Shown: positions 36,835 to 48,856, counted from the stretch's first letter. The stretch: 50,025 nt of DNA from Pantoea brenneri (GCA_002095305.1 MIEI01000032.1:1-50025), one strand, 5' to 3'. Numbers and translations: made by a program. The notes: generated by a model from the letters alone, not told the origin.

Positions 36835-37938
36835 GTGAATTTACTCACTATGAGTACTGAGCTTGGTTTAATTTTTCTCTTTTCCCTGGCTTTCCTCTTT
36901 TTTGCTCGAAAAGCAGCTAAAAAAATTGGTTTAGTTGATAAGCCTAACTCACGTAAACGCCATCATGGCGCGATTCCGTTGGTGGGCGGCATTTCTGTGT
37001 TCGCAGGTATCTGCTTCACCTTCGCAATAACCAATTATTATCTGCCGCATGCGCTGCTCTATCTGGGGTGTGCCGGGGTACTGGTGCTGGTTGGCGCGCT
37101 GGACGATCGTTTCGATATCAGCGTGAAAATCCGTGCCGTGGTACAGGCGCTCGTCGCCGTTGTGATGATGGTCGGTGCCAAACTTTATCTGCTCAGCCTC
37201 GGCTTTATTGTCGGTCCGTTTGAACTAATCGTCGGGCCGTTTGGCTACGTGCTGACGCTGTTTGCCGTCTGGGCGGCGATTAACGCCTTTAATATGGTCG
37301 ACGGGATTGACGGCCTGCTGGGCGGACTCTCCTCAGTGACCTTCGCGGCGATGGGCATCATCCTCTACTTTGATGGCCAGACCAGCCTCGCCATGTGGTG
37401 CTTTGCGATGATCGCCGCCACGCTGCCCTACATTCTGCTTAACCTCGGCTTCCTCGGACGTCGCTTCAAAGTCTTTATGGGCGATGCGGGCAGCACGATG
37501 ATCGGCTTCACCATCATCTGGATTCTGCTGGAAACCACGCAGGGCCTGAGCCATCCGATTACGCCGGTGACCGCGCTGTGGCTGATTGCCATTCCATTAA
37601 TGGACATGGTGGCGATTATGTATCGCCGTCTGCGCAAAGGCATGAGCCCGTTCTCTGCCGACCGCCAGCATATCCATCATCTGATCATGCGCGCCGGTTT
37701 TAGCTCGCGTCAGGCCTTTGTCCTGATTACCGTTGCTGCCGCGATCCTCGCCGGTATCGGCGTTTTAGGCGAATACCTGGCGTTCATCCCCGAATGGGTG
37801 ATGCTGCTGCTGTTCCTGGTGGCCTTTATGGTTTACGGCTACTGCCTGAAGCATGCGTGGCGCGTGGCGCGACGTGTCCGGCGGATCAAACGCCGTCTGA
37901 GCCATTACCGCGACGCCAAAAAAAACTTACCCCGCTAA
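36835..37938 (+). CDS. wecA: Undecaprenyl-phosphate GlcNAc-1-phosphate transferase WecA
   Basis: Polytopic inner-membrane enzyme that transfers GlcNAc-1-P from UDP-GlcNAc to undecaprenyl phosphate, forming lipid I of common antigen and often O antigen. 367 residues, same as E. coli. GTG at 36835 gives MNLLTMSTELGLIF, matching the E. coli start. Catalytic acidic motifs are LDDRFD (about 89-94) and NMVDGIDGL (about 153-161). A cytoplasmic DRQHIHH loop is near 277-283. A basic C-terminal tail ends the protein. First gene of the wec operon; wzzE follows after 24 bp. Confidence 0.97.
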   Translation: MNLLTMSTELGLIFLFSLAFLFFARKAAKKIGLVDKPNSRKRHHGAIPLVGGISVFAGICFTFAITNYYLPHALLYLGCAGVLVLVGALDDRFDISVKIRAVVQALVAVVMMVGAKLYLLSLGFIVGPFELIVGPFGYVLTLFAVWAAINAFNMVDGIDGLLGGLSSVTFAAMGIILYFDGQTSLAMWCFAMIAATLPYILLNLGFLGRRFKVFMGDAGSTMIGFTIIWILLETTQGLSHPITPVTALWLIAIPLMDMVAIMYRRLRKGMSPFSADRQHIHHLIMRAGFSSRQAFVLITVAAAILAGIGVLGEYLAFIPEWVMLLLFLVAFMVYGYCLKHAWRVARRVRRIKRRLSHYRDAKKNLPR

Positions 37939-37962
37939 GCGCTGATAAAGGATAACGCTGCC

Positions 37963-39012
37963 ATGCCTGCTGACATTGTGGACAACGAACTGGATATTCG
38001 CGGCTTATGTTGCCGTTTATGGCGTGGCAAGCGCTGGATTGTCGGGCTGGCGTTGCTGTTTGCGCTGGTCGCCTGGCTGGCGACGCTGCTGATGAAACAG
38101 GTCTGGAGCACCACGGCGGTCACCGATCGCCCGACGGTGGACATGCTCGGATCTTACTATGCGCAGCAGCAGTTCCTCGCCAATCTGGATGTGCGCAACA
38201 ATGCCCTGACCCTGGCCGCTCCGTCACCCACGGTGATGGATGAGGTCTATCAGGAATTCACCATGCAGCTTGCCTCATGGGATACACGCCGCGAGTTCTG
38301 GCAACAAACTGATTATTACAAAAGCCGAAAAACCGGTAATGCGCACAACGACGCTGCGCTGCTTGACGATATGATCAGCAATATTCTGTTTACGCCTGCT
38401 GATGCGGCGCACAACCTGCCGGATAACGTGCGGCTTAAAGCGGAAACCGCCGGCGATGCGAATAATCTGCTGCGTCAGTACATTGCCTACGCCAGCGAGC
38501 GTGCAGCCCGTCATCTGAACGAAGAATTCAAAGGGGCCTGGCAGGCGCGCACGGCACAGCTTCAGGCGCAGGTTAAGCGGCAGGAAGATGTGGCCAACGC
38601 GGTGTTTCAGCGTCAGCAACACCGGCTGGAGCAGGCACTGAAGATTGCCAGCCAGCAGGGTATTAATGAAAAGCAGGCGCGCGAAGCTGGTGAAAACCTG
38701 GCGGACAGCGACCTGTTTCTGCTGGGCAAGCCAGTTTTACAAGGGCAGCTCGAGACCCTGCGCGCTACCGGCCCGAACTTCGATATAAGCTATGATCAGA
38801 ACAGAGCCATGCTGACTACGCTGGTCGCCGGCCCGACGCTGAACAGTAAATTCCAGACTTACCGCTACCTGCGTACCCCCGAAGAACCGGTGTCGCGTGA
38901 TAGTCCACGCCGCCTGTTCATGATGATTATGTGGGGTGCCGTAGGGGCATTGGTTGGGGCTGGTGTGGCGCTGGCACGTCGTCCGCGTCTGATGTCAGAC
39001 CAGCGTCATTGA
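37963..39012 (+). CDS. wzzE: Common antigen chain-length regulator WzzE
   Basis: Polysaccharide co-polymerase that sets the chain length of common antigen made by WzyE. 349 residues, with an N-terminal membrane helix (about 25-45), a large helical periplasmic domain, and a C-terminal helix (about 320-340) preceded by the Pro-containing segment [14 protein letters not shown]. The topology is that of the Wzz family, and the place between wecA and wecB agrees with E. coli. wecB starts 10 bp after its stop. Confidence 0.95.
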   Translation: MPADIVDNELDIRGLCCRLWRGKRWIVGLALLFALVAWLATLLMKQVWSTTAVTDRPTVDMLGSYYAQQQFLANLDVRNNALTLAAPSPTVMDEVYQEFTMQLASWDTRREFWQQTDYYKSRKTGNAHNDAALLDDMISNILFTPADAAHNLPDNVRLKAETAGDANNLLRQYIAYASERAARHLNEEFKGAWQARTAQLQAQVKRQEDVANAVFQRQQHRLEQALKIASQQGINEKQAREAGENLADSDLFLLGKPVLQGQLETLRATGPNFDISYDQNRAMLTTLVAGPTLNSKFQTYRYLRTPEEPVSRDSPRRLFMMIMWGAVGALVGAGVALARRPRLMSDQRH

Positions 39013-39022
39013 GAGAAACAGT

Positions 39023-40153
39023 GTGAAAGTTCTGACAGTATTTGGTACCCGTCCCGAAGCGATTAAGATGGCGCCCCTGGTTCAGGCCCTGGCGCAGGAT
39101 CCGGCGTTTGAATCGCGTCTGTGCGTCACGGCACAGCATCGTGAAATGCTCGATCAGGTGCTGCGCCTGTTTCAGCTGCAGCCGGACTATGACCTTAATA
39201 TTATGCGTCCTGAGCAGGGGCTGACCGAGATCACCTGCCGCATTTTAGAGGGCATGAAAACCGTGTTGCTCGACTTCAGACCAGATATCGTGCTGGTTCA
39301 TGGCGACACCACCACCACCTTAGCGGCCAGCCTGGCGGCGTTTTATCAGCAAATCCCGGTCGGCCATGTTGAAGCCGGACTGCGCACCGGTGATCTCGCG
39401 TCACCGTGGCCGGAAGAGGGGAACCGCAAACTCACCGGTCATCTCGCCCGTCTCCATTTCACCCCCACCTCGCGCTCGCGCCAGAACCTGTTGCAGGAAA
39501 ATCTGCCGGATGCGCGCATCGTGGTGACCGGCAATACGGTGATTGATGCGCTGCTGTGGGTGCGCGATCGGGTGCTGGATGACTGCAATCTGAATGCCCA
39601 GCTGGCGGCGCGCTATCCGTTTCTCGACGCCAGCAAGAAACTGGTGTTGGTGACCGGCCATCGGCGTGAAAGCTTCGGTGACGGTTTCGAGCGGATCTGT
39701 AGCGCGCTGGCGCAGATTGCGCGTCAGCATCCGGAGGCGCAAATCGTCTATCCGGTGCACCTTAATCCCAACGTCAGCGAGCCGGTTAACCGCATACTCA
39801 GCGGCGTTGAAAATATCATTCTGATCGAGCCCCAGGAGTATCTGCCTTTTGTCTGGCTGATGAACCGTGCCTGGCTGATTCTCACCGATTCGGGTGGCAT
39901 TCAGGAGGAAGCGCCGTCGCTGGGCAAACCGGTGCTGGTAATGCGCGATACCACAGAACGGCCCGAAGCGGTCGATGCGGGTACGGTTAAACTGGTAGGG
40001 ACGGATATCGACAGAATCGTCGCGGAGGTCAGCACCTTGCTGACGGATGACAATGCCTGGCAGGCGATGAGCCATGCCCATAACCCGTATGGCGATGGCA
40101 AAGCCTGTGGCCGTATTTTGCAAGCCTTAAAAGATAACCGAGCCGACTTATGA
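39023..40153 (+). CDS. wecB: UDP-N-acetylglucosamine 2-epimerase WecB
   Basis: Non-hydrolysing epimerase making UDP-ManNAc from UDP-GlcNAc. 376 residues starting at GTG 39023 ([20 protein letters not shown], as in E. coli). Signature segments: [50 protein letters not shown] [13 protein letters not shown] and [22 protein letters not shown]. It overlaps wecC by four bases (ATGA). Confidence 0.97.
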   Translation: MKVLTVFGTRPEAIKMAPLVQALAQDPAFESRLCVTAQHREMLDQVLRLFQLQPDYDLNIMRPEQGLTEITCRILEGMKTVLLDFRPDIVLVHGDTTTTLAASLAAFYQQIPVGHVEAGLRTGDLASPWPEEGNRKLTGHLARLHFTPTSRSRQNLLQENLPDARIVVTGNTVIDALLWVRDRVLDDCNLNAQLAARYPFLDASKKLVLVTGHRRESFGDGFERICSALAQIARQHPEAQIVYPVHLNPNVSEPVNRILSGVENIILIEPQEYLPFVWLMNRAWLILTDSGGIQEEAPSLGKPVLVMRDTTERPEAVDAGTVKLVGTDIDRIVAEVSTLLTDDNAWQAMSHAHNPYGDGKACGRILQALKDNRADL

Positions 40154-41408
40154 GTTTTGAAACCATTTCCGTGATTGGACTGGGATACATTGGGCTGCCA
40201 ACGGCAGCCGTTTTTGCCTCAAAGGGAAAAAAAGTAGTGGGTGTGGATATCAACGCCCGGGCGGTTGAAACCATCAATCGCGGTGCGATTCATATCGTGG
40301 AACCCGATTTAGACCAGGTGGTGCATGCCGCCGTCACGCGCGGCGATCTGCGGGCGACAACCAGCCGGAAGCCGCCGATGCGTTTCTTATCGCCGTGCCG
40401 ACGCCTTTTCAGGCAGAGCATCAGCCCGATCTGCGCTTCGTCCAGGCTGCAGCAGAGTCGATCGCACCGGTGCTGAAGCCGGGCGATTTAGTGATTCTTG
40501 AATCAACCTCGCCGGTTGGCACCACCGAGCAGATGGCTGACTGGCTGGCCGCAGCGCGTCCCGATTTGCGTTTCCCGCAGCACGGTGAAACGCCCGATAT
40601 TTATATCGCCTACTGTCCGGAGCGGGTGCTGCCAGGCAAGGTGATGGTGGAACTGATTAATAACGATCGGGTAATTGGCGGCATGACGCCAGCCTGCTCG
40701 GCCCGCGCCAGTGAACTCTATCGGCTGTTTTTAAAAGGTGAATGCGTGGAAACCAACGCCCGCACCGCTGAGATGTGCAAGCTGACCGAAAACAGCTTCC
40801 GTGACGTTAATATCGCCTTTGCGAATGAGCTGTCGCTGATTTGCGCCGATCAGGGGATTAACGTCTGGGAACTGATTGCGCTGGCGAATCGCCATCCGCG
40901 CGTCAACATCCTGCAGCCCGGACCGGGCGTCGGCGGTCACTGCATCGCTGTCGATCCGTGGTTCATCGTGGCGCAGAATCCTGAGCTGGCGCGCCTGATC
41001 CGCACGGCGCGTGAGGTTAATGACGCTAAGCCGCAATGGGTACTGGATCAGGTCAAAACGGCAGTAGCGGACAGCCTGACGCAGACCGGTAAGCGTGCTA
41101 CTGAGTTGACCATTGCCTGCTTTGGACTGGCCTTCAAGCCGGACATTGATGATCTGCGCGAAAGCCCGGCGATGGGTGTCGCCCGACTGATTGCTGACTG
41201 GCACAGCGGCAGCACCTGGGTGGTTGAACCGCACATCGACCAGATTCCTGCGGCCCTCAGGGATAAAGCCACGCTGGTCTCCAGTGAGCAGGCGCTGGCG
41301 CAGGCCGATATCCTGGTGATGCTGGTGGATCATCGCGCCTTCCGCGCAGTGGATGCCGCCGGGGTGCGCCAGCAGTGGGTGGTCGATACCAAAGGCGTCT
41401 GGCGATGA
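40150..41408 (+). pseudogene. wecC: UDP-N-acetyl-D-mannosamine dehydrogenase WecC, single frameshift
   Basis: NAD-dependent dehydrogenase oxidising UDP-ManNAc to UDP-ManNAcA for common antigen. The N-terminal Rossmann motif VIGLGYIGLPTAA and the catalytic GPGVGGHCIAVDP (Cys) are intact, but they lie in different frames. The shift is at about 40361-40362: restoring one C (aca-acc-cag-ccg) gives RATTQPEAADAFLIAVPTPF, as expected from E. coli. The repaired protein has 419 residues (E. coli 420). As written, translation from ATG 40150 stops at 40476, before the active site. It overlaps wecB and rffG by ATGA junctions, so the operon layout is otherwise intact. Confidence 0.95.
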
Positions 41409-42475
41409 AACGTTTTCTGATCACTGGCGGTGCTGGCTTTATCGGATCGGCGCTGGTTCGTTTTCTGATTGCCGAAACGGACCACCAGGTGGTGGTGGTC
41501 GACAAACTCAGCTATGCCGGCAATCTTGCTTCGCTGAGCAGCGTCGCCGATTCGCCACGCTTTATCTTTGAGCAGGCTGATATTTGCGACCGGCCGGCGC
41601 TCGATCAGATTTTCGCCCGTCATCAACCCGACTGCGTGATGCATCTTGCTGCGGAAAGTCATGTAGATCGCTCTATTGACGGACCGATGGCCTTTATCGA
41701 AACCAACATTGTCGGGACTTACCAGCTGCTGGAAGCGGCGCGTTTTTACTGGCAGGCGCTGGATGTCGCGCGCAAAGCCGCCTTTATCTTTCACCACATC
41801 TCCACCGATGAGGTGTTCGGCGATCTGCATAGCAGTCAGGAATACTTTACCGAAACTACCCCTTACGCGCCGAGCAGCCCTTACTCTGCCAGTAAAGCCA
41901 GCAGCGACCATTTAGTCCGGGCCTGGCTGCGAACCTACGGTTTACCTACGCTGGTCACCAACTGTTCAAACAATTACGGTCCGTGCCACTTCCCGGAAAA
42001 ACTGATCCCACTGACCATCATCAACGCCCTGGCGGGCAAAGCGTTGCCGGTGTACGGCAACGGACAACAGATCCGTGACTGGCTCTATGTCGAAGATCAT
42101 GCTCGCGCGCTGTACCAGGTAGTCAGTCATGGCAAGCCTGGCGAGACGTACAATATTGGCGGCCATAATGAGCGGCGCAATATTGAGGTGGTGGAAACCG
42201 TATGCAGCCTGCTGGAAGAGCTGGCTGCAGATCAAAAACCGCAGGGGCTGGCCCATTATCGTGATCTGATCACCTACGTAACCGACCGTCCCGGCCATGA
42301 CCAGCGGTACGCCATTGATGCCAGCAAAATCGCGCGAGAACTGGGCTGGCTGCCGCAGGAAACGTTTGAAAGCGGCATGCGTAAAACGGTTGCCTGGTAT
42401 CTGGCGAATCCCGACTGGTGGCAGGCCATTCTCGACGGGCGCTACCGTGGTGAGCGCCTCGGCTTATCGCAATAA
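41405..42475 (+). CDS. rffG: dTDP-glucose 4,6-dehydratase RffG
   Basis: Short-chain dehydrogenase/reductase making dTDP-4-keto-6-deoxyglucose for the Fuc4NAc residue. 356 residues (E. coli 355). NAD motif [11 protein letters not shown] is at the N-terminus, [12 protein letters not shown] follows, then STDEVFGDL, the catalytic [12 protein letters not shown] (YxxxK) and [14 protein letters not shown]. Start ATG 41405 overlaps the wecC stop (ATGA). An upstream in-frame start at 41375 would lie inside wecC and has no support. rffH follows after 18 bp. Confidence 0.96.
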   Translation: MKRFLITGGAGFIGSALVRFLIAETDHQVVVVDKLSYAGNLASLSSVADSPRFIFEQADICDRPALDQIFARHQPDCVMHLAAESHVDRSIDGPMAFIETNIVGTYQLLEAARFYWQALDVARKAAFIFHHISTDEVFGDLHSSQEYFTETTPYAPSSPYSASKASSDHLVRAWLRTYGLPTLVTNCSNNYGPCHFPEKLIPLTIINALAGKALPVYGNGQQIRDWLYVEDHARALYQVVSHGKPGETYNIGGHNERRNIEVVETVCSLLEELAADQKPQGLAHYRDLITYVTDRPGHDQRYAIDASKIARELGWLPQETFESGMRKTVAWYLANPDWWQAILDGRYRGERLGLSQ

Positions 42476-42493
42476 TCAGCGAAAGGAGCAGCG

Positions 42494-43375
42494 ATGAAAG
42501 GCATCATTTTAGCCGGAGGATCGGGAACACGGTTACATCCCATCACCCGTGCAGTTTCTAAACAACTGCTGCCGGTCTATGACAAACCAATGATCTACTA
42601 CCCGCTGTCAGTTCTGATGCTGGCGGGTATCCGCGATATTCTGCTGATTACCACGCCGGAAGATCGGGCGCAATTTGAGCGTCTGCTGGGCGACGGAGCG
42701 GAATTTGGTCTGCGGCTCAGTTATGCGGTTCAGCCCCGTCCGGACGGTCTGGCGCAGGCGTTTATCATCGGTGAATCTTTTATTGGCGACGATAATTGCT
42801 GCCTGGTTCTGGGCGACAATCTCTACTTCGGCCAGGGATTCAGTCCGAAGCTACGAAAAGTGGTAGAGCAGAACCGTGGCGCGACCGTGTTCGGTTATCA
42901 GGTGATGGATCCCGAACGCTTCGGTGTGGTGGAGTTTGATGATGACTTTAAAGCGATTTCTATTGAAGAGAAGCCAAAGCAGCCGAAGTCTCGCTGGGCG
43001 GTAACCGGCCTCTATTTCTATGATAATCAGGTGGTCGACTTCGCCAGACAGGTTAAGCCTTCGCCACGCGGTGAACTGGAAATCACCGCCATTAATCAGA
43101 TGTATCTTGAGCGCGGTGAGCTGACTGTCGAACTGCTGGGACGCGGATTCGCATGGCTGGATACCGGTACCCATGACAGCCTGGTGGAAGCGAGCATGTT
43201 TGTGCAGACGGTTGAAAAACGTCAGGGCTTCAAGATTGCCTGTCTGGAAGAGATCGCCTGGCGTAACAGCTGGCTGAGTGATGACCAGCTACGTGCGGCA
43301 GGCGAAGCGCTGACCAAAACCGGCTACGGCCAATATCTGCTGGATCTGTTACATGCCCGTCCACGTCAATATTAA
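42494..43375 (+). CDS. rffH: Glucose-1-phosphate thymidylyltransferase RffH
   Basis: Nucleotidyltransferase joining dTTP and glucose-1-phosphate to dTDP-glucose. 293 residues, identical in length to E. coli RffH. The nucleotide-binding start is [15 protein letters not shown]; the product-binding segments [43 protein letters not shown] and [14 protein letters not shown] are present. GAAAGGAG precedes ATG 42494. The 3' end overlaps wecD by 23 bp. Confidence 0.96.
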   Translation: MKGIILAGGSGTRLHPITRAVSKQLLPVYDKPMIYYPLSVLMLAGIRDILLITTPEDRAQFERLLGDGAEFGLRLSYAVQPRPDGLAQAFIIGESFIGDDNCCLVLGDNLYFGQGFSPKLRKVVEQNRGATVFGYQVMDPERFGVVEFDDDFKAISIEEKPKQPKSRWAVTGLYFYDNQVVDFARQVKPSPRGELEITAINQMYLERGELTVELLGRGFAWLDTGTHDSLVEASMFVQTVEKRQGFKIACLEEIAWRNSWLSDDQLRAAGEALTKTGYGQYLLDLLHARPRQY

Positions 43376-44060
43376 TCCCCTTCGCTGGGAGAGTCAGTTC
43401 TTCGGTGTTGAGACCGTGCGGCTGGATCTTAACGGTGACACCGCCCTGGATGCAGCGCTGCAACATCCCTGCGCGCTGCTGCAGGTCAAAGTGCCCGCCA
43501 GCCAGACCGCGCTGATTGATACGCTGCAGCAGCACCGGTTCCAGCTGGTGGAAGGCGAAGCGGATCTGACGCTGCCGATTAACCAGACCGAACGACAGGT
43601 CGGCATTCGGATTGCACGCGAGGCGCAAATTCCGGCCCTGCGCGAGGCGGCCTCACAGCTGTTCAGTCAGAGTCGCTTTCGTGCGCCGTGGTATGCGCCC
43701 GATGCCAGCGGGCGTTTCTACGCCCAGTGGATTGAAAACGCGGTGCGTGGCACCTTTGATCATCAATGCCTGGTGGCTGCGGATGCGGCAGGCCAGCTAC
43801 AGGGCTTCGTCTCGTTGCGTGAAGTGGACGGCGACGCTCGTATCGGTTTGCTGGCGGTGCTGCCTGACGCGCAGGGCCAGGGACTGGGCCAACGGCTGAT
43901 GCTGGCGGCAGCGGACTGGGCGCGGGTGCGGCGACTGGTGCAGCTTCGGGTCGCCACTCAGCTCAGCAATCTCACGGCGATGCGCCTCTATTTACGCAGC
44001 GGTGCCCGCATCGACAGCACCGCCTACTGGTTCTACAGGAAAGGTCATGATTCCATTTAA
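43353..44060 (+). CDS. wecD: dTDP-fucosamine acetyltransferase WecD (RffC)
   Basis: GNAT acetyltransferase that acetylates dTDP-4-amino-4,6-dideoxygalactose. 235 residues. The N-terminus [18 protein letters not shown] corresponds to E. coli MPVRASIEPLTWENAFFG, which supports the start overlapping rffH. The hallmark [20 protein letters not shown] and the acetyl-CoA loop [11 protein letters not shown] are present. The first half is more diverged than the rest. It overlaps wecE by 14 bp, so translation is coupled. Confidence 0.94.
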   Translation: MPVHVNINPLRWESQFFGVETVRLDLNGDTALDAALQHPCALLQVKVPASQTALIDTLQQHRFQLVEGEADLTLPINQTERQVGIRIAREAQIPALREAASQLFSQSRFRAPWYAPDASGRFYAQWIENAVRGTFDHQCLVAADAAGQLQGFVSLREVDGDARIGLLAVLPDAQGQGLGQRLMLAAADWARVRRLVQLRVATQLSNLTAMRLYLRSGARIDSTAYWFYRKGHDSI

Positions 44061-45177
44061 TGCACCCCCGGTTGTGGGCACCGAAATTGAGTACATGCAG
44101 TCGGCGATGAACAGCGGCAAGCTGTGCGGAGACGGCGGTTTTACCCGTCGCTGCCAGCAGTGGATGGAGCAGCGCTTTGGCAGTAAAAAAGTGCTGCTGA
44201 CCCCCTCCTGCACCGCGTCGCTGGAGATGGCCGCGCTGTTGATCGATCTGCAGCCGGGCGATGAAGTGATCATGCCGAGCTACACCTTCGTCTCTACCGC
44301 CAACGCCTTTGTGCTGCGCGGCGCCCGCATCGTGTTTGTCGATGTGCGTCCCGACACCATGAATATCGACGAGACGCTGATTGAAGCCGCCATCACCGAA
44401 AGAACCCGCGCTATCGTGCCGGTGCACTACGCCGGCGTCGCCTGTGAAATGGACACCATAATGGCGCTGGCGGCGAAGCATAAGCTGTTTGTCATTGAAG
44501 ATGCGGCGCAGGGCGTGATGTCACGCTACAAAGGCCGTGCGCTGGGCACTATAGGTCACATCGGTTGTTTCAGCTTCCATGAAACCAAGAACTACACCGC
44601 TGGTGGTGAAGGCGGGGCGACGTTAATTAACGATGCCAGCCTGGTTGAACGCGCCGAAATCATTCGCGAAAAAGGCACTAACCGCAGCCAGTTTTTCCGC
44701 GGTCAGGTGGATAAATATACCTGGCGCGATATGGGATCAAGCTACCTGATGGCCGATTTGCAGGCAGCCTATCTCTGGGCGCAGCTGGAAGCGGCTGAAC
44801 GCATCAACCAGCAGCGGTTGCGCATCTGGCAGCGTTATCATGATGCGTTACAGCCGCTGGCGGAGCAGGGGCGAATCGCGCTGCCGGTGATCCCCGCTAA
44901 CTGTGAGCACAACGCGCATATGTTTTACATCAAACTGCGCGATCAGGACGACCGTCAGGCGTTGATTAACTGGATGAAAGAAGCCGAGATACTGACGGTA
45001 TTCCACTACATTCCGCTACACAGTTCGCCGGCTGGCCAGCGTTTCTCGCAGTTTTTCGGCGACGACCGCTTCACCACCGTTGAGAGTGAACGCCTGCTGC
45101 GCCTGCCATTGTTCTATAACCTGTCGGATAACAACCAGAGCACGGTTATCAGCTCGCTGCTGAGCTTCTTTTCCTGA
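44047..45177 (+). CDS. wecE: dTDP-4-amino-4,6-dideoxygalactose transaminase WecE (RffA)
   Basis: PLP-dependent sugar aminotransferase of the DegT/DnrJ/EryC1 family making dTDP-Fuc4N. 376 residues, exactly as in E. coli. The PLP lysine is Lys181 in CFSFHETKNYTAGGEGG; the cofactor Asp is in FVIEDAAQGV. ATG 44047 was chosen over longer in-frame starts because it aligns with E. coli ([11 protein letters not shown]) and has AGGAAAGG upstream. Its stop shares a base with the wzxE start (TGATG). Confidence 0.97.
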   Translation: MIPFNAPPVVGTEIEYMQSAMNSGKLCGDGGFTRRCQQWMEQRFGSKKVLLTPSCTASLEMAALLIDLQPGDEVIMPSYTFVSTANAFVLRGARIVFVDVRPDTMNIDETLIEAAITERTRAIVPVHYAGVACEMDTIMALAAKHKLFVIEDAAQGVMSRYKGRALGTIGHIGCFSFHETKNYTAGGEGGATLINDASLVERAEIIREKGTNRSQFFRGQVDKYTWRDMGSSYLMADLQAAYLWAQLEAAERINQQRLRIWQRYHDALQPLAEQGRIALPVIPANCEHNAHMFYIKLRDQDDRQALINWMKEAEILTVFHYIPLHSSPAGQRFSQFFGDDRFTTVESERLLRLPLFYNLSDNNQSTVISSLLSFFS

Positions 45178-46427
45178 TGTCACTGGCCAGAGCTTCAGTG
45201 TGGACCGCATCGTCCACGCTGGTAAAAATCGTTGCCGGACTGCTGGTGGTCAAACTGCTGGCGGTCAGCTTCGGGCCGGAGGGCGTCGGTCAGGCGGGTA
45301 ACTTTCGTCAGCTGATTACCGTGCTGGGCGTGCTGGCGGGGGCCGGAATTTTCAACGGCGTCACCAGCTATGTGGCGCAGTATCAGCAGCAGCCCGAACG
45401 GTTACGGGCGCTGGTCGGTACCGCCTCAACCCTGGTGCTGGGCTTTTCCGGCGTGCTGGCGCTGCTGTTCCTGCTGGCGGCAGGCCCGATCAGCAGCGCG
45501 CTGTTTGGTCACGATCGCTATCAGAACGTGATCCGCGTGGTGGCGTTTCTTCAGCTCGGTATCGCCTGGGCGAACTTTAGTCTGGCGCTGCTGAAAGGGT
45601 ATCGTGATGCGCGCGGCAATGCGCTGGCGCTGATTCTCGGCAGCCTGATTGGCGTCGCCGGTTATCTGTTGTGCTGGTGGTTTGGTGGTTATCAGGGCGC
45701 ACTGATCGGTCTGGCGCTGGTGCCGGCACTGTTGCTGGTGCCGGCAGTGGTGTTGCTGAAACGCCGCGTACCCTTGCCGCTCAGCTGGCTGCGTCCGCAA
45801 TGGCAGCCCGAGCTGGCGCGTAATCTGGCTAAATATACCCTGATGGCGTTAATTACCACCGTGACGCTGCCGGTAGCCTGGGTAATGATGCGTAACCTGC
45901 TGGCGCAGCAGCAGGGCTGGGCGCAGGTCGGACTGTGGCAGGGCGTAACCAGCATCTCCGATGCCTATCTGCAATTTATCACCGCCACCTTCAGCGTCTG
46001 GCTGCTGCCGACGCTGGCGCGACTGGATAACAAACGCGATATTGCCCAGGAAATTGGCCGGGCTCTGCGCTTTGTGCTGCCGGCGGTAGCGGTGGCCAGT
46101 TTCGCGGTCTGGATCCTGCGGGATGTTGCCATCAGCCTGCTGTTTTCCGACGCGTTCCGTGGCATGCGCGATCTGTTTGTCTGGCAACTGTGCGGTGATG
46201 TTTTTAAAGTGGGTGCCTATGTTTTCGGATATCTGGTGATCGCCAAGGCCTCGCTGCGCTTTTATGTTCTGACTGAGATCAGCCAGTTTGTATTGCTGAC
46301 GCTGTTCTCACGCTGGCTAATCCCGTTACAGGGCGCGACGGGTGCGGCGCAGGCCTACATGTTTACCTATATGGCTTACTTTGCCCTGTGTTGTGGCGCT
46401 TTTATGGTTTATTGCCGGAAAAAATGA
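45177..46427 (+). CDS. wzxE: Common antigen lipid III flippase WzxE
   Basis: Polytopic inner-membrane flippase of the MOP superfamily that turns the undecaprenyl-linked trisaccharide to the periplasmic side. 416 residues, as in E. coli, with about twelve hydrophobic segments. Typical stretches are [40 protein letters not shown] and [26 protein letters not shown] overlap with wecF follows. Confidence 0.96.
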   Translation: MSLARASVWTASSTLVKIVAGLLVVKLLAVSFGPEGVGQAGNFRQLITVLGVLAGAGIFNGVTSYVAQYQQQPERLRALVGTASTLVLGFSGVLALLFLLAAGPISSALFGHDRYQNVIRVVAFLQLGIAWANFSLALLKGYRDARGNALALILGSLIGVAGYLLCWWFGGYQGALIGLALVPALLLVPAVVLLKRRVPLPLSWLRPQWQPELARNLAKYTLMALITTVTLPVAWVMMRNLLAQQQGWAQVGLWQGVTSISDAYLQFITATFSVWLLPTLARLDNKRDIAQEIGRALRFVLPAVAVASFAVWILRDVAISLLFSDAFRGMRDLFVWQLCGDVFKVGAYVFGYLVIAKASLRFYVLTEISQFVLLTLFSRWLIPLQGATGAAQAYMFTYMAYFALCCGAFMVYCRKK

Positions 46428-47491
46428 CTTTAATTCACGTTTTGGGATCGGATATTCCCCACCACAACCTCACGGTGCTGCGTTTCTTCAACGACATACT
46501 GAGCGTTGAACAGCCCACGGCCACGCCACGCCATTTTATGGTGGTGACGCAACAGCCTGAGAGCTTTTCGCCGTTCAGCGCCTTACAGATTGAGTGCTTT
46601 GCCAGTAAAAAAGCGCTGGCGCAGGCGGTATTGCAGCGCGCCAGGCAGCGTCAGCAACGCTTTTTCTGCCACGGTCAGTTCAATCCCTGGCTCTGGCTGG
46701 CGTTACTCAGCGGCAAGCTGCATCGTTCCCAGCTGTTCTGGCACGTGTGGGGCGCTGACCTGTATGAAGATTCTCGCAGCCTGAAGTTTCGCCTGTTCTA
46801 TTTTCTACGCTGGCTGGCGCAGGGGAGGGTAGCGCACGTTTTTGCCACCCGCGGCGATCTGCATCATTACCAGCAACGCCATCACCGGGTACCCGGTTCG
46901 TTACTCTATTTCCCGACCCGCATGCCGGAGGCCGCGGTCCACTCTGCGCCCGATTCGAGGTTTACCCTGCTGCTGGGAAATTCAGGCGATCCGAGTAACC
47001 GGCATATCGACGGACTCAAGGCGATCCGCGCGCAGTTTGGCGACCAGGTGCGTATCGAGGTGCCGCTGGGATATCCGCCGAATAATCAGGCCTATATCAG
47101 TCAGGTGCGGGCCGCGGCTGAGGCGCTGTATCCGCAGGGGCAGGTGAACCTGATTAGTGAACAAATGGCGTTTGATGACTATTTAGCGCTGCTGGCGCGC
47201 TGCCACGTCGGGTATTTTATGTTTGAACGTCAGCAAGGGATCGGGACCTTGTGTCTGTTAATCCAGGCCAACGTACCTTTTGTCCTGAGCCGTAAAAACC
47301 CGTTCTGGCGTGATGTGGCGGAGCAGCAGTTACCGGTGCTGTTTAGCGAAGATGCGCTCTCGCCTGCAGTGATTACCGAGGCGCGTCGTCAGCTGGCGGG
47401 TTGCGACAAACAGGCGATCGCCTTTTTCGCGCCCGGCTATCTGGCCGGATGGCGTTCAGCATTACGCCTCAGCGAAGGGGAGTTGTCATGA
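46424..47491 (+). CDS. wecF: TDP-Fuc4NAc:lipid II transferase WecF (RffT)
   Basis: Glycosyltransferase (family 56) adding Fuc4NAc to lipid II, completing the common antigen repeat. 355 residues. [24 protein letters not shown] matches the E. coli start, and [36 protein letters not shown] and [14 protein letters not shown] are conserved. The start ATG 46424 lies in the wzxE stop (ATGA), and the end overlaps wzyE the same way. Confidence 0.95.
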   Translation: MTLIHVLGSDIPHHNLTVLRFFNDILSVEQPTATPRHFMVVTQQPESFSPFSALQIECFASKKALAQAVLQRARQRQQRFFCHGQFNPWLWLALLSGKLHRSQLFWHVWGADLYEDSRSLKFRLFYFLRWLAQGRVAHVFATRGDLHHYQQRHHRVPGSLLYFPTRMPEAAVHSAPDSRFTLLLGNSGDPSNRHIDGLKAIRAQFGDQVRIEVPLGYPPNNQAYISQVRAAAEALYPQGQVNLISEQMAFDDYLALLARCHVGYFMFERQQGIGTLCLLIQANVPFVLSRKNPFWRDVAEQQLPVLFSEDALSPAVITEARRQLAGCDKQAIAFFAPGYLAGWRSALRLSEGELS

Positions 47492-48831
47492 GCCTTGTGC
47501 AGTTTAGCGGTCTGCTGGCGGTCTACCTGCTGTCGCTGGGTTTTATTCTGACCCTGACCTGGCGGGAGTTTAAGCGCGTGCGTTTTAACTTCCATCTGTT
47601 CTTCACGCTGCTGTTCTTACTGACTTTTTACTTCGGCTTTCCGCTGACCAGCGTGCTGGTGTTCCGTTTTAATGTTGAAGTGGTGCCGGTAGCGTCTCTG
47701 CTGCAGGCGCTGCTGTCGGCCACCGGATTTTATGCCATCTATTACGTCAGCTATAAGGTCCGACTGCGGCCCGCGAACGCCCCGCCGGCCAAACCCTGGC
47801 TGCAGATGAACCGGGTCGAAACCCACCTGACCTGCGTGATCCTGGCGCTGGTGGCGCTGGGCACCGTGACGGTGTTTTTCATCCATAACGGTTTTCTGCT
47901 GTTCCGTCTGACCGCCTATAACCAGATTTTCTCCAGTGAAGTCTCTGGCGTGGCGCTTAAGCGCTTCTTCTATTTCTTTATTCCGGCGATGTTGATCCCC
48001 TATTTTTTGCGTCCGACACGACGCAACTGGCTGCTGTTTCTGGTAGTAACCGTCGCTTTTGGTCTGCTGACCTACGCGCTGGTCGGCGGTACCCGTGCCA
48101 ATATCATTATCGCGTTTGCCCTGTTTCTGTTTATCGGCATTACCCGCGGCTGGATTACGCTGTGGATGCTGGCAACTGCGGGCGTCATGGCGATTGCCGG
48201 CATGTTCTGGCTGGCGCTGCGGCGTTATAACCTCGACGTGATGGGCGATGAAGCCTTTTATACCTTTCTCTACCTGACGCGTGATACCTTCTCGCCGTGG
48301 GAGAACCTGGCGTTACTGCTGGATAACTATGCCCGCATTGAATTTCAGGGACTGGCGCCGCTCTGGCGTGACTTTTATGTGTTTATTCCCAGCTGGTTGT
48401 GGCCGGATCGTCCGCTGGCGGTGCTGAACAGCGCTAACTACTTCACCTGGGAAGTGCTGAATAACCATTCGGGACTGGCGATCTCGCCAACGCTGATCGG
48501 TTCGCTGGTGGTGATGGGCGGCGTCTGGGCAATCCCGATCGGTGCGGTGGCGGTGGGGATGATTATCAAAGTCTTCGATGCACTCTATGCGCGAGGCTGC
48601 CAGGAAACCAATCGCTACAGCGGGGCTATTCTGCAAAGTTTCTGTTTTGGCGCGGTGTTCAACATGATCGTGCTGGCGCGTGAAGGTCTGGATGCGTTTG
48701 GCTCACGCGTGGTGTTTTTCGCTATTATTTTTGCCGCCTGTCTGGGCGTGGCTAAATTACTATTTTGGTTATTGGATCGCGCCGGTTTAATTCGCGACCG
48801 CAGCGAGCGGGTGCTGCATAGCCCCTCCTGA
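47488..48831 (+). CDS. wzyE: Common antigen polymerase WzyE
   Basis: Polytopic inner-membrane polymerase joining common antigen repeats in the periplasm. 447 residues (E. coli 450). About eleven hydrophobic segments; strongly conserved loops are [36 protein letters not shown] (split across helices), [26 protein letters not shown] and the long periplasmic segment ending [20 protein letters not shown]. Start ATG 47488 overlaps the wecF stop; upstream in-frame starts would lie inside wecF. Confidence 0.95.
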   Translation: MSLVQFSGLLAVYLLSLGFILTLTWREFKRVRFNFHLFFTLLFLLTFYFGFPLTSVLVFRFNVEVVPVASLLQALLSATGFYAIYYVSYKVRLRPANAPPAKPWLQMNRVETHLTCVILALVALGTVTVFFIHNGFLLFRLTAYNQIFSSEVSGVALKRFFYFFIPAMLIPYFLRPTRRNWLLFLVVTVAFGLLTYALVGGTRANIIIAFALFLFIGITRGWITLWMLATAGVMAIAGMFWLALRRYNLDVMGDEAFYTFLYLTRDTFSPWENLALLLDNYARIEFQGLAPLWRDFYVFIPSWLWPDRPLAVLNSANYFTWEVLNNHSGLAISPTLIGSLVVMGGVWAIPIGAVAVGMIIKVFDALYARGCQETNRYSGAILQSFCFGAVFNMIVLAREGLDAFGSRVVFFAIIFAACLGVAKLLFWLLDRAGLIRDRSERVLHSPS

Positions 48832-48856
48832 TTAACCTCTGGGATTGACGGAAGAT

